In this document: piece by piece, positions 41,119 through 49,249 of the stretch
Position numbering within the stretch: the stretch's first letter is position 1
Layout: each line of letters opens with the position of its first letter
Source: Leptolyngbya sp. PCC 7375
Lineage (GTDB): Bacteria; Cyanobacteriota; Cyanobacteriia; Phormidesmidales; Phormidesmidaceae
NCBI RefSeq assembly: GCF_000316115.1
Contig: NZ_JH993797.1
Span: forward strand, 2,156,486-2,220,485
Direction: 5' to 3'
Length of the DNA: 64,000 nt
Translations under genes and position numbers: made by a program
Notes under the pieces: generated by a model
What the model was told of the DNA's origin: nothing
Database searches by the model: none
Seen by the model: the letters and a program-made list of their open reading frames with translations, nothing else

Positions 41119-41412
41119 ATGAATGACGATTGGCCATTCGATCAAGCTAAAAATGTGGCTGCCATGACGACTCGACAGGTTTTGGATGAGCATCATTCCA
41201 TCTTGAGGGTTGTGCATTATTCAGATGATCATTCCTGGGCCTTTACCTGTGGTACGACAGATGACCCCAAGGATGGAAAAGTTGTGGGTATGGGCTGTAT
41301 TGTGGACATTGATCCCACACTGAAAGCAATTGCTGATTTACCACCTGGTTGGGGAGCTTGGCGCGAAACAGTAGGTGGTAGTTGGACTCGCTATAGTAGT
41401 CTGGAGCTTTAA
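41119..41412 (+). CDS. Small conserved-looking hypothetical protein (97 aa)
   Basis: A 97-residue soluble protein with the pattern VVHYSDDHSWAFTCGTTDD... VVGMGCIVDIDPTL... LADLPPGWGAWRE. I recall similar single-domain proteins in many bacteria but cannot name the family with confidence. The Trp-rich core and the PPGWxAWR motif look like a folded alpha/beta domain. It starts 24 bases after uvrC and is probably co-transcribed with it, which may only be coincidental. Confidence 0.65.
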   Translation: MNDDWPFDQAKNVAAMTTRQVLDEHHSILRVVHYSDDHSWAFTCGTTDDPKDGKVVGMGCIVDIDPTLKAIADLPPGWGAWRETVGGSWTRYSSLEL

Positions 41413-41432
41413 TTTTTATGATTAAGTAGCTT

Positions 41433-41803
41433 ATGGCTCGCTGGTTTAATACAACAGGCCCTTGTGTTCAGACTAAGCACTATATGCTTTCGGCAACAAA
41501 CCGTTTGTCATTTCCTAGTCTTCAACGTTTAATTGACCAGGAAAGCTATTTCGTTGGGTCAAGACCATTATGGAACCGATGTTGGCGGGATTATCACTTC
41601 CCGTTACTGCCAATGATGATCGGCAATATTTGGTGGATCTAGGATTGCTTAAGCGTCCCCAGGGCGGAGATCTGGCGGTGGCTAACCCGATTTATCGGGA
41701 AGTGTTACTTCGATGTTCGCAAGCATTACCCATCGAAGAGAGACTGGTAGTAGAGACGGTTGTCTCAAAACGACAGGGAGCCATCACCGTAATTCGAGCT
41801 TAG
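41433..41803 (+). pseudogene. Remnant of an AAA-ATPase/PD-(D/E)XK family gene (internal deletion)
   Basis: Two pieces of one gene family are left in different frames. The first (from 41433) reads MARWFNTTGPCVQTKHYML and LQRLIDQESYFV, which is the N-terminus of the widespread ATP-binding, PD-(D/E)XK-tailed family. In intact members an ATP-binding loop soon follows (QTGKTT); it is missing here. The second piece (41570-41803, another frame) reads YLVDLGLLKRPQGGDLAVANPIYREVLLR, the middle-to-late part of the same family. The several hundred residues between are gone. So this is a decayed copy, not a gene. These families are often mobile and multi-copy in filamentous cyanobacteria. Confidence 0.75.
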
Positions 41804-42417
41804 GGGCAATTTTCGTCCAAATATATGGCCATATCCTCAAATACTGTTTTGGAATTCATGATCAGTGAATGTAAGGCCGGTACTCGCATTGCACTTTGAC
41901 TAAACTGTCCGCTGGCTTCTGCAATGGTGAGAAGACCATCGTTAATCTCATCACCTAGGGGGAGCCACGCAGCTCTAGGACCAGCCGTACCCACATAGAT
42001 TTTCACATTTTCGGGCATAACCAATTGATTCATAAAACCATCTTGACCCAGCATCTGACCCATTTCACCTGTCAGCACACGATAGGGCAACAGCTTTGAA
42101 AAGACTTTTGCCGCTTTGCAAGCGAGCATCGGCGGTGCCAGAAAGAAACAGACTTTGGGCTGCTGTTTCAGTAAGGGCAAGGCATTGCGAATGATTACAG
42201 CTCCTAGGGAATGACCGATCAAGCCATAGTTTTTGGTATGCAATCGATGAATTAAAGCAATGAGGCGATTCGTTACCCGATTTAGAGAGTCAAAGGTGGC
42301 TGAATACCCAAGTAGATGAGCGCGATAGCCCAACTGTTTTAATCGATGTCGCAATATCGCCATGGAAAGGGGTGTCCTACCCATACCATGAATCAAGATC
42401 AAATCCATTGAAGTCAT
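41800..42417 (-). CDS. Alpha/beta hydrolase (lipase/esterase-like)
   Basis: A 205-residue alpha/beta hydrolase. The oxyanion region is LILIHGMGRTPLSM near residue 6, and the nucleophile elbow is GLIGHSLGAVI near residue 66, giving Ser as nucleophile. The likely catalytic His is in VPALHSLIM near the C-terminus. It has no signal peptide and the substrate is unknown. Its ATG overlaps the arfB stop by one base (TAATG), so the two are translationally coupled. It ends at the edge of the pseudogene, with a 4-base convergent overlap. Confidence 0.85.
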   Translation of the reverse strand: MTSMDLILIHGMGRTPLSMAILRHRLKQLGYRAHLLGYSATFDSLNRVTNRLIALIHRLHTKNYGLIGHSLGAVIIRNALPLLKQQPKVCFFLAPPMLACKAAKVFSKLLPYRVLTGEMGQMLGQDGFMNQLVMPENVKIYVGTAGPRAAWLPLGDEINDGLLTIAEASGQFSQSAMRVPALHSLIMNSKTVFEDMAIYLDENCP

Positions 42418-42836
42418 TAATCGTCATAGCTAACGCGACCACGTGATGCTTTGCGCTGGCTACGTTTGGCTTTGCTATCAAGACGTCTTTGCTTGGCCGC
42501 TTTACTAGGCTTGGTGGGTTTACGCTTTTTCTTAACCACCATGGCTGCTCTAATCAGCTGCTGTAGTCGTTCCAAGGCGTCAGTCTTATTACGGAGCTGA
42601 GTGCGGTAAGCCTGAGACTTAATATGGATTACCCCACCTTTGGTTATGCGACTATCGTTTAAGGTCAGCAGTCTAGTTTTATAGCGCTCGGGCAGCGATG
42701 AGGCCAATATATTAAAGCGGAGGTGTATGGCTGTGGCAACCTTATTAACGTTTTGACCGCCCGCACCTTGCGATCGCACCGCCTGTAGATCAATTTCACT
42801 ATCTGGAATGGTTATCTGGTTAGAAATCCTCAGCAT
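42417..42836 (-). CDS. arfB: Alternative ribosome-rescue factor ArfB (YaeJ-like)
   Basis: A 139-residue peptidyl-tRNA hydrolase of the class I release factor family without the codon-recognition domains. The GGQ motif is in VRSQGAGGQNVNKVATAIHLRF near residues 21-42. The C-terminal tail is strongly basic (KKKRKPTKPSKAAKQRRLDS), as expected for insertion into the mRNA channel of stalled ribosomes. It is coupled by a one-base overlap to the downstream hydrolase. Confidence 0.93.
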   Translation of the reverse strand: MLRISNQITIPDSEIDLQAVRSQGAGGQNVNKVATAIHLRFNILASSLPERYKTRLLTLNDSRITKGGVIHIKSQAYRTQLRNKTDALERLQQLIRAAMVVKKKRKPTKPSKAAKQRRLDSKAKRSQRKASRGRVSYDD

Positions 42837-42981
42837 TGCCCGTTTACTCCCATAGCCCCACCTTCAGCATAACCAACTAAACTCTAAAGAAGTTTTGAAG
42901 GCTGAATTTTGAAGTTTGAATAGGGCGTAAAGTTCGTAACTCAAACGCCAATCCTGCTCAATTAATAGCCTAGTAACCCTT

Positions 42982-43797
42982 ATGGCTTCAGTCGTGATGT
43001 CTCTGCTTAAGTACCCTCAACGTCTAGTGCAAGTAATCCCGACGCTACTTGCCGTTTACTACGCTTACATGCTTGAGTATCGTGCTGAACTCATGTTTTG
43101 GGTGCTTTCGGGGTCATTTCCGTTAATCCTTATGGGGTTGTGGCAAGAAGCTGCTCGCAGCGGACAGTTTGAACTGAATCCCGATGATGTGGTGCGCTAT
43201 TTTTTAGCGGTTTTTGTTGTGCGACAGCTGACCGTTGTTTGGGTTATTTGGGATTTTGAGCGTGAAGTTTTAGAAGGTAAGCTATCGCCGCTATTGCTAC
43301 AGCCACTAGATCCGGGCTGGCGTCACTTTTCATCTCATCTAGCCGAACGCCTGGCCAGACTACCATTTATTGCCGCTTTAGTAGCGCTGTTTTTAGTCTT
43401 ATACCCTGTCGCTCGTCAAAGGCCTACCCACATTGTTTGGGGTTTAGTGGCGATTAGTTTGGCCTTTTGTCTGCGCTTTTTAATGCAATATACCTATGCC
43501 ATGATGGCATTTTGGGTTGAGCGCGCAACGGCAATTGAACAATTCTCGTTTTTGCTTTACACCTTTTTCTCAGGCATGGTGGCACCGCTTACCCTATTCC
43601 CTGAGACCGTTCGCGCAATTGTCATGTGGACTCCATTTCCCTATTTAATTTATGTGCCCGCCAGTTTGATGGTGGGTTTACCTATTCAAATTGGTAAGAG
43701 TATTGTGATTACGCTGGCATGGTGTCTAATTTTTTGGTGCTTAAATCGTTTGCTATGGCGGCGGGGTTTAAAGCGCTATTCAGGCATGGGTGCTTAA
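42982..43797 (+). CDS. ABC-2 type transporter permease
   Basis: A 271-residue inner-membrane protein with six hydrophobic segments, about 200 residues of them membrane-embedded. It has the ABC-2 pattern: an N-terminal cytoplasmic start, YRAELMFWVLSGSFPLILMGLW, a cytoplasmic loop EREVLEGKLSPLLLQPLDPGW, and a C-terminal core FFSGMVAPLTLFPETVRAIVMWTPFPY. The xGxLxxLLxxP loop is typical of the DUF990-like exporter subunits. A second, related permease lies at 45063, with a sigma factor gene between. No ATPase is adjacent. The substrate is unknown. Confidence 0.85.
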   Translation: MASVVMSLLKYPQRLVQVIPTLLAVYYAYMLEYRAELMFWVLSGSFPLILMGLWQEAARSGQFELNPDDVVRYFLAVFVVRQLTVVWVIWDFEREVLEGKLSPLLLQPLDPGWRHFSSHLAERLARLPFIAALVALFLVLYPVARQRPTHIVWGLVAISLAFCLRFLMQYTYAMMAFWVERATAIEQFSFLLYTFFSGMVAPLTLFPETVRAIVMWTPFPYLIYVPASLMVGLPIQIGKSIVITLAWCLIFWCLNRLLWRRGLKRYSGMGA

Positions 43798-44248
43798 GTA
43801 GCTGTTTTAAACACAGCACATACAGTACTTAAGTATGTGTAGAAAACATAAACTTACAGATGGTTATGCAAAGTTAATATGTGGCCTGTTCGTCTTAACT
43901 TTAAAGCATGTCTAATCGTCTTTATATCCCCCATATTTTCACTGATTAAGTTGAACTTTTTTATTAGACAAAAGCTTTTATTGCCTATCTCTTAACTAAC
44001 ACTTTACGGACTACCTAAGGACCACCGACTAAAGTGGTAATGAGAGTTTTCTTAGGAACAACGCTCGGTTAGATGGCTGATGTTTGATGTTGGTAGCTTT
44101 CATTACACTGGTTGATGGGCTCAGTGATCGTCACGAAAGTCTTTGTTATTCCAGAGTCAGAACACTGCCATTATTTCTAACTAAATTTAGGTGTAAGACC
44201 TAGCCAATTCAGCCCCCGTATTAAACAACTTCCTGAATTGTTTTTATT
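43798..44248. other. 451-bp leader region of the sigma factor gene
   Basis: No gene is seen. A 7-bp hairpin (CACATAC / GTATGTG, 43817-43839) follows the permease stop. The rest is AT-rich and probably holds the sigma factor promoter and a long leader. No box could be assigned safely. Confidence 0.4.
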
Positions 44249-44968
44249 ATGACTACTATCCAACTTGACGCACGCGCTTTATCAACTGGAGCTCTTGATT
44301 CTGTTACTAAAATCTCTCCTTTTCAAGCTATTCAACCCGACAGTCAAAAACTGACTGCTGAGCACCTTAATCAGTTAGATCTAACCGAGTTAATTACTGT
44401 TTGTCAGCGCAACCGTTATCCAGAGCAGGCACCGTTTTCGGAGCTAATGCGTCGCTACAAATCCCATGTAGATCGTCAGCTTTATCATCTTGCTCCAGAT
44501 TGGTCCGACCGAGCTGATCTAGCTCAAGAGGTTTGGATTCGTGTCTATCGCAACCTAAATCGTCTGCAGGCACCCGTAAAGTTCAAGGGTTGGATGAGTC
44601 GTATTACCACTAATTTGTTTTATGACGAGCTACGTAAGCGTAAGCGTCACGCAGGCACGTTATCTCTAGACGCCCCTAGGCATTTGGATGATGGTCAGGT
44701 TGATTGGGAGATTGCCTCAGAAGACCCTAGTCCCGTGGATACGATGATGACCCATGAGTTTTATGATCGTTTACAAGCAGCTATAGCTGAATTACCTGAA
44801 GTATTCCGCACTACTATTGTTTTGAGAGAGATTCAAGGTCTGCCCTACGAAGAGATTGCTGAAATTACCGGCGTTTCCTTGGGTACTGTGAAGTCTCGTA
44901 TCGCTCGGGCTCGCTATCGTCTACAAGGTGAGCTGAAGCGCTACATCGATGGTCAACATACTGCCTAG
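44249..44968 (+). CDS. sigG: ECF-type (group 3) sigma factor, SigG-like
   Basis: A 239-residue RNA polymerase sigma factor. The region-2 domain is FSELMRRYKSHVDRQLYHL... DLAQEVWIRVYRNLNRL... FKGWMSRITTNLFYDELRKRKR. Region 4 is LPEVFRTTIVLREIQGLPYEEIAEITGVSLGTVKSRIARARYRL. Length and N-terminal extension fit cyanobacterial SigG, an ECF factor tied to envelope stress. SigG is often followed by an anti-sigma gene, but none is here; a palindrome and then an ABC-2 permease follow. The SigG name is the best match by length and sequence; ECF membership is firm. Confidence 0.9.
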   Translation: MTTIQLDARALSTGALDSVTKISPFQAIQPDSQKLTAEHLNQLDLTELITVCQRNRYPEQAPFSELMRRYKSHVDRQLYHLAPDWSDRADLAQEVWIRVYRNLNRLQAPVKFKGWMSRITTNLFYDELRKRKRHAGTLSLDAPRHLDDGQVDWEIASEDPSPVDTMMTHEFYDRLQAAIAELPEVFRTTIVLREIQGLPYEEIAEITGVSLGTVKSRIARARYRLQGELKRYIDGQHTA

Positions 44969-44970
44969 TT

Positions 44971-45016
44971 AGAAATCTTGTAGGGGCGTTCTATGGAACG
45001 CCCCTACAAGATTTCT
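44971..45016. repeat. Perfect 21-bp palindromic repeat after sigG
   Basis: AGAAATCTTGTAGGGGCGTT plus C and its exact complement, with a 4-base centre (TATG). It begins 2 bases after the sigG stop. It shares GTAGGGGCGT arms with the repeat at 17284 and the TTC-GAA core with those at 47788 and 55597. Confidence 0.9.
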
Positions 45017-45062
45017 GGAACGCCTGTCCATTCTTCCAAGGCATGTTGCTACGATAGAGCTG

Positions 45063-45866
45063 ATGACTTGGGAGTTAATGACAGTGCGGCGATATTTAAG
45101 GGTATTGCGGCTGTTTTGGGAAGTTGCGATCGCAGCTGAACTTGAATACCGCCTGAATTTTGTAATTGCCACCCTCAGTAGCCTAACGGCCTTGGGTGGC
45201 AGTTTATTTGGTTTGTTTTTGTTCTATCGCACGGGCTACGAGTTTCAGGGATGGCAATGGCAAGAAGCGCTAGTGGTATTGGGTGTTTTTACCATGCTAC
45301 AGGGGTTTGCCGCTACATTTTTGAGCCCTAATCTGAGTCGAATTGTTAGGCATGTACAGGACGGCACCTTAGATTTTGTCCTGCTTAAGCCCATTAGCTC
45401 TCAGTTTTGGCTATCGACACGCACGATTTCACCCTGGGGATTTCCAGATCTGGTGCTAGGGGCTGTCATGATCCTATACGCAGGCAACCAACTGGGATTG
45501 GGTATGGGGAATTACTTGGCCGCCATGGTCCCCCTGGCGTTAGGCTTTATGAGTTTATACAGTCTGTGGTTTATGTTAGGAGCCACGAGTATCTGGTTTG
45601 TCAAAATTTATAACGTAACAGAAGTGCTACGGGGCTTTTTAGAAGCTGGCCGGTTTCCGATAGTGGCTTATCCCGCTGCGTTTCGTATATTTTTCACCTT
45701 TGTGATTCCAGTCGCTTTTTTAACTACAGTGCCTGCCCAGGTGTTTCTTAATCGCATTGAAGTTACCTGGTTAGCAGGCTCTGGACTGCTCGCCTTAGGG
45801 TTATTTCAGGTATCCCGTTTATTTTGGCGGTTTGCATTACGTTTTTACACCAGTGCATCCAGCTAG
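45063..45866 (+). CDS. ABC-2 type transporter permease (DUF990-like)
   Basis: A 267-residue inner-membrane protein with six hydrophobic segments. It has the typical N-terminal AAELEYRLNFVIATLSSLTALGGSLFGLFLFY, the cytoplasmic HVQDGTLDFVLLKPISSQFWLSTR and the C-terminal IFFTFVIPVAFLTTVPAQ, which places it in the DUF990/ABC-2 group. Such permeases usually work as a heterodimer with a neighbour and an ATPase. The neighbour here is the permease at 42982, separated by sigG. An open GTG/TTG choice does not matter, since an ATG opens the frame at 45063. Confidence 0.87.
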   Translation: MTWELMTVRRYLRVLRLFWEVAIAAELEYRLNFVIATLSSLTALGGSLFGLFLFYRTGYEFQGWQWQEALVVLGVFTMLQGFAATFLSPNLSRIVRHVQDGTLDFVLLKPISSQFWLSTRTISPWGFPDLVLGAVMILYAGNQLGLGMGNYLAAMVPLALGFMSLYSLWFMLGATSIWFVKIYNVTEVLRGFLEAGRFPIVAYPAAFRIFFTFVIPVAFLTTVPAQVFLNRIEVTWLAGSGLLALGLFQVSRLFWRFALRFYTSASS

Positions 45867-45929
45867 GGGCATTGCCTGCAATCCCCCTACAATGCGTAAA
45901 CTAGCCAAGGTCACCAGGCATCAGATGTC

Positions 45930-47192
45930 ATGAAAATTACCACCCGTTCTCTCCACATTGTTAGTGTGTTGTCATTGTTGTTAACCGCCTGTAATGGCAA
46001 CTCCCAGAACAACAGCAGCGATACATTAGTCATCTTAGGATCCTTAACTGGCGTAGGCCAGGAGATTGTTGAAGAGGCCTTTGACCCCTTTACTGCCGAG
46101 ACTGGAATTGAAGTGGTTTATGAAGGTACAGATGCCTTCACCACTGTGTTACCCATCCGGGTGGCGGGAGGAGATGTGCCAGACTTAGCAATTTTTCCAC
46201 AGCCTGGGCTAATGAGAGATCTGGCAAAAGAAGGAGCCCTGACTCCCTTAAATGATGTTGTTGAGCTGCCCGCATTAACCGCTGCCTTTGGCCCTGACTG
46301 GGTAGCTTTAGGCACCGTGGATGAACAAGTTTATGGATTGTGGATGCGGTCCGATCCAAAAAGTTTAGTTTGGTACAACCCTGATGCCTTTGAAGCGGCT
46401 GGCTATAACATCCCTCAAAGTTGGGATGAACTGATCGGTCTTACTGAGAGAATTGCAGCTGATGGTAAAACACCCTGGTGTTTTGGCCTGGAGAGTGGAG
46501 AGGCCACCGGATGGGTGGGGACCGACTGGGTAGAAGATATTTTGTTGCGAACGGCAGGCACTCAGATATATGACCAGTGGGTCGCCCATGAGATTCCCTT
46601 TAACTCTCCATCGGTTAAAGAGGCCTTCCAAACATTTGGAGACATTGTGCGTAACGATCGCTATGTGCGTGGTGGCGTTGTTGGTGCCATCAGCACTCCC
46701 TTTGGAGATGCGCCAGCCCCCATGTTTGATCAACCTCCAGGCTGTTATCTGCATCGTCAAGCTAGCTTTATTACTGATTTTTTACCCGATACCGTTGAAC
46801 CAGGGAAAGACACTCGGGTCTTTTTATTGCCGGGGGATGGGCCACAAGCACCTCTGTTAACGGGCGGTTTGGTAATTGCGATCACCAATAATTCCCCAGC
46901 TGCCCAAGCGGCCATTAACTATCTAACAACGGTGACTCCCCATGAAAGGTGGGCTGCCCGTGGCTATATTAGTCCCCACCAAGAGGTGGACTTGGCTATC
47001 TACCCCAATGATGGAGTGCGCCAAATGGCAGCCGTATTGACCCAAGCCGAAACCATTCGCTTTGATGGTTCTGACTTAATGCCAGCGGCTGTAGGCACCG
47101 GTACGTTTTGGACTGAAATGGTCAACTACATCAGCGGCACAGACGTTGACACGGTGTTATCGGCCATTGATGCGAGTTGGCCGGAGGAATAG
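45930..47192 (+). CDS. ABC sugar-type substrate-binding lipoprotein (orphan)
   Basis: A 420-residue periplasmic binding protein. The lipoprotein signal ends LLLTAC with Cys21. The mature part is a family-1/MalE-like fold: VVYEGTDAFTTVLPIRVAGGDVPDLAIFPQPG, then LWMRSDPKSLVWYNPDAFEAAGY, and the hinge WDELIGLTERIAADGKTPWCFGLESGEATGW. This resembles GgtB and alpha-glucoside-binding proteins. No ABC permease or ATPase for sugars is adjacent, although the upstream DUF990-type permease is on the same strand, 63 bases away, and is an exporter-type rather than an importer. Its 3' end overlaps a convergent acetyltransferase gene by 67 bases. Confidence 0.9.
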   Translation: MKITTRSLHIVSVLSLLLTACNGNSQNNSSDTLVILGSLTGVGQEIVEEAFDPFTAETGIEVVYEGTDAFTTVLPIRVAGGDVPDLAIFPQPGLMRDLAKEGALTPLNDVVELPALTAAFGPDWVALGTVDEQVYGLWMRSDPKSLVWYNPDAFEAAGYNIPQSWDELIGLTERIAADGKTPWCFGLESGEATGWVGTDWVEDILLRTAGTQIYDQWVAHEIPFNSPSVKEAFQTFGDIVRNDRYVRGGVVGAISTPFGDAPAPMFDQPPGCYLHRQASFITDFLPDTVEPGKDTRVFLLPGDGPQAPLLTGGLVIAITNNSPAAQAAINYLTTVTPHERWAARGYISPHQEVDLAIYPNDGVRQMAAVLTQAETIRFDGSDLMPAAVGTGTFWTEMVNYISGTDVDTVLSAIDASWPEE

Positions 47193-47710
47193 TTTGCAGA
47201 TGCCAAACGATAAAGCTGCAAGGTGCGATCATAATAGTCATCGGTAAACCCTAAGGCTTCCATCCCGAGCCGAGCCATGACCCGCTGAGACCGAATATTG
47301 TCTGGGGTAGTAACTGCATAAATAGTGGGTAGCTGTTTTGTGTGAAACCCATACTGAAGAAGGGTACTCGCTGCTTCAGTGGCATAACCATAGCCCCAAC
47401 TTGCAGGACGAAAATGCCAGCCAATTTCAATTTTGTCACTGTCAGTTTTGTCGTTCTTGGGTAAAGGAATCAGCAGAATGCTGCCAATGGCTCGATCAAT
47501 GGCTTTTTCAACAACGGCCCAAATGCCTAGGCCGTTAACACAGCGTTCACAATAGCGCTGTAGTCGTTCTTGGGTCATCTGAATAGAACTGTCAGACTGA
47601 CCCTGTAGCCAACGTGTCACCCTTGGATCGCCGTAAATATCAAATGCCTGCTGAGCGTCGTAAATCGGACGCCAATCGCGAATAGTTAATCGATCAGTTG
47701 TAAGTCGCAT
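47126..47710 (-). CDS. RimJ/RimL-type GNAT acetyltransferase
   Basis: A 194-residue enzyme from the ATG at 47708-47710. The open frame runs 34 codons further upstream, into the palindromic repeat at 47788-47835, so that longer form is not credible. It has the family start MRLTTDRLTIRDWRP, then IGSILLIPL, the acetyl-CoA motif GWHFRPASWGYGYATEAAS and NIRSQRVMARLGMEALG, typical of the RimJ/RimL ribosomal or small-molecule acetyltransferases. Substrate unknown. Its end overlaps the binding-protein gene by 67 bases on the opposite strand; the last 25 residues (SGQLASMADNTVSTSVPLM) look unconstrained. Confidence 0.85.
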   Translation of the reverse strand: MRLTTDRLTIRDWRPIYDAQQAFDIYGDPRVTRWLQGQSDSSIQMTQERLQRYCERCVNGLGIWAVVEKAIDRAIGSILLIPLPKNDKTDSDKIEIGWHFRPASWGYGYATEAASTLLQYGFHTKQLPTIYAVTTPDNIRSQRVMARLGMEALGFTDDYYDRTLQLYRLASANYSSGQLASMADNTVSTSVPLM

Positions 47711-47787
47711 AAAGTAGAGCCAATGATCATAGACTCGACATTTTAGCGATGGTGTCACAAAATCATCCATTGATTTTGTAATTATTG

Positions 47788-47835
47788 AAGATTTCGTCGT
47801 AGGCCTTTCCATGGAAGGGCCTACGACGAAATCTT
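47788..47835. repeat. 23-bp palindromic repeat centred on TTCC-AT-GGAA
   Basis: AAGATTTCGTCGTAGGCC with TTTCC, and its near-exact complement (one mismatch), separated by AT. It lies between the acetyltransferase start region and the 136-residue ORF, whose stop codon it touches at 47835. One of four related palindromes in the window. Confidence 0.9.
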
Positions 47836-48245
47836 TATGGTCGACTGACCAACGACCACAAGGGATGGGAGGGTCCCTGTCGACGAATTTTAGCTAATTG
47901 GCTCTCTAAACGTTGGCGCTCGATCGGAGAAATACCCAAGATTAAATGACGAATTTCACGGACTAGTAGAGTGCTAGCCAGACCGACGCACAAAAAGAAT
48001 CCCACGGCTCCTAAAAAGTTATACTTCAATCCGTAGTAGACAGAGGTCCAGGTGAAATAATCCAACAGTAAGCTGATTTCTGAACGCAGCTGCCATAGGG
48101 TTAAAGGCCCAATTGTTAGCCATATACCCACCGTCAATCGCCACCAGGTCGTTAAAGAATGTTGTCTCAGGGCTTCAATTGCCCGTTCGGTGGCGACTGT
48201 GGTGTAATTGCTGTCGATGTTTTTGGAACCGTTGGAAGAAGTCAC
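47835..48245 (-). CDS. Small membrane protein (136 aa, unknown)
   Basis: Two clear hydrophobic segments (about residues 35-52 and 75-98) with a polar N-terminus and an amphipathic C-terminus (LILGISPIERQRLESQLAKIRR). The middle has YFTWTSVYYGLKYNFLGAVGFFLCVGLASTLL. No family recognised. It lies 53 bases downstream of secF on the same strand, so it may be part of the secD-secF unit; a translocation link is inference only. The stop codon sits in a palindromic repeat. Confidence 0.65.
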   Translation of the reverse strand: MTSSNGSKNIDSNYTTVATERAIEALRQHSLTTWWRLTVGIWLTIGPLTLWQLRSEISLLLDYFTWTSVYYGLKYNFLGAVGFFLCVGLASTLLVREIRHLILGISPIERQRLESQLAKIRRQGPSHPLWSLVSRP

Positions 48246-48298
48246 CTCTCTGATTAATCAATCTCCTTTGCTACGTATCTAAGATAGACAGCTTAAAG

Positions 48299-49249
48299 TT
48301 ACTCCGCGGCTGATGTCGCCATATCTGTATTAGAGCTAGAGCTGGATCGCCACAAAGCCAGCAGCGTACTAGCAATAAAGATACTCGAATAGGCTCCGGC
48401 TAAAAAGCCAACAATCAGTGCTAAGGCAAAGAACTTAAGGGTATCTCCCCCAAAAATTACGATGGCTAATAGGGGAAGCGCCGTTGTCATGGTGGTGTTG
48501 ATGGAGCGCCCTAATGTTTGATTAACGGCATCATTCACCGTTTGATCGATATCCTGATCAGGCATCAGTTTGAAATTTTCACGGATGCGATCGTAGATGA
48601 CTACGGTGTCGTTGACGGAAAATCCAACAATTGTCAGCAGTGCCACAATAAATAAACTGTCTGCCTCGTACCCAATGGTGAGCCCCAGAATTGAAAAAAT
48701 ACCTAGGGTGATGACTACGTCGTGCAGCAGGGCTAGGAGTGCCAGTAATGCATAGTCAAATTTAAACCGAAGACTTAAATAAACAGTGATACCAACAAAA
48801 GCAACCAATAGAGAGAGCAGACCAGCCACTAAAAGTTGTTCACCAATGGTTGGGCCAACGACATCGATTTTTGAAGCGGTTGGATCAATCTCACCTAGAT
48901 AGCCTCCTAAGGCTGAGCGCAGTTCTGTTTGTTCGTCTACGTCTAAGTTGCGGGTACGAATGGATAGGGCTTGGCCAGAATCGCCTACTAGCTGTAGGCT
49001 GCTGCCTTCCAACCCTTGCTCATCTAAAATAGTGCGAATTTCTGCGATATCAATAGGATCGGTGCAGCTTACCTCATCGCTGCAGTTGCGTTCTAGCTGT
49101 AGTCGTGTCCCACCAATAAAATCTAGTCCTGGTTTGACAGGGCCATTAAACTGTGACCATGACAGGGCCATGGCCGCAAGGCTGACGACGATCAAGACAC
49201 CAGAAACGAGCCACCAGATACCGCGTTGTTTAACGACGTTCAATTTCAT
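48299..49249 (-). CDS. secF: Protein translocase subunit SecF
   Basis: A 316-residue membrane protein that with SecD uses the proton gradient to assist late steps of Sec export. Six membrane segments. The SecF signatures are PGLDFIGGTRLQLER near residue 36 and VGFSVNDTVVIYDRIRENFKL near 208. The first periplasmic domain lies between TM1 and TM2. It overlaps the secD gene by 4 bases (start inside the secD end), showing translational coupling. The assignment is firm. Confidence 0.97.
   Translation of the reverse strand: MKLNVVKQRGIWWLVSGVLIVVSLAAMALSWSQFNGPVKPGLDFIGGTRLQLERNCSDEVSCTDPIDIAEIRTILDEQGLEGSSLQLVGDSGQALSIRTRNLDVDEQTELRSALGGYLGEIDPTASKIDVVGPTIGEQLLVAGLLSLLVAFVGITVYLSLRFKFDYALLALLALLHDVVITLGIFSILGLTIGYEADSLFIVALLTIVGFSVNDTVVIYDRIRENFKLMPDQDIDQTVNDAVNQTLGRSINTTMTTALPLLAIVIFGGDTLKFFALALIVGFLAGAYSSIFIASTLLALWRSSSSSNTDMATSAAE

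Noticed and set aside
47711..47812. Upstream extension of the RimJ-like acetyltransferase
   Set aside because: The extra 34 codons run into a palindromic repeat and precede a clear family start (MRLTTDRLTIRDW).
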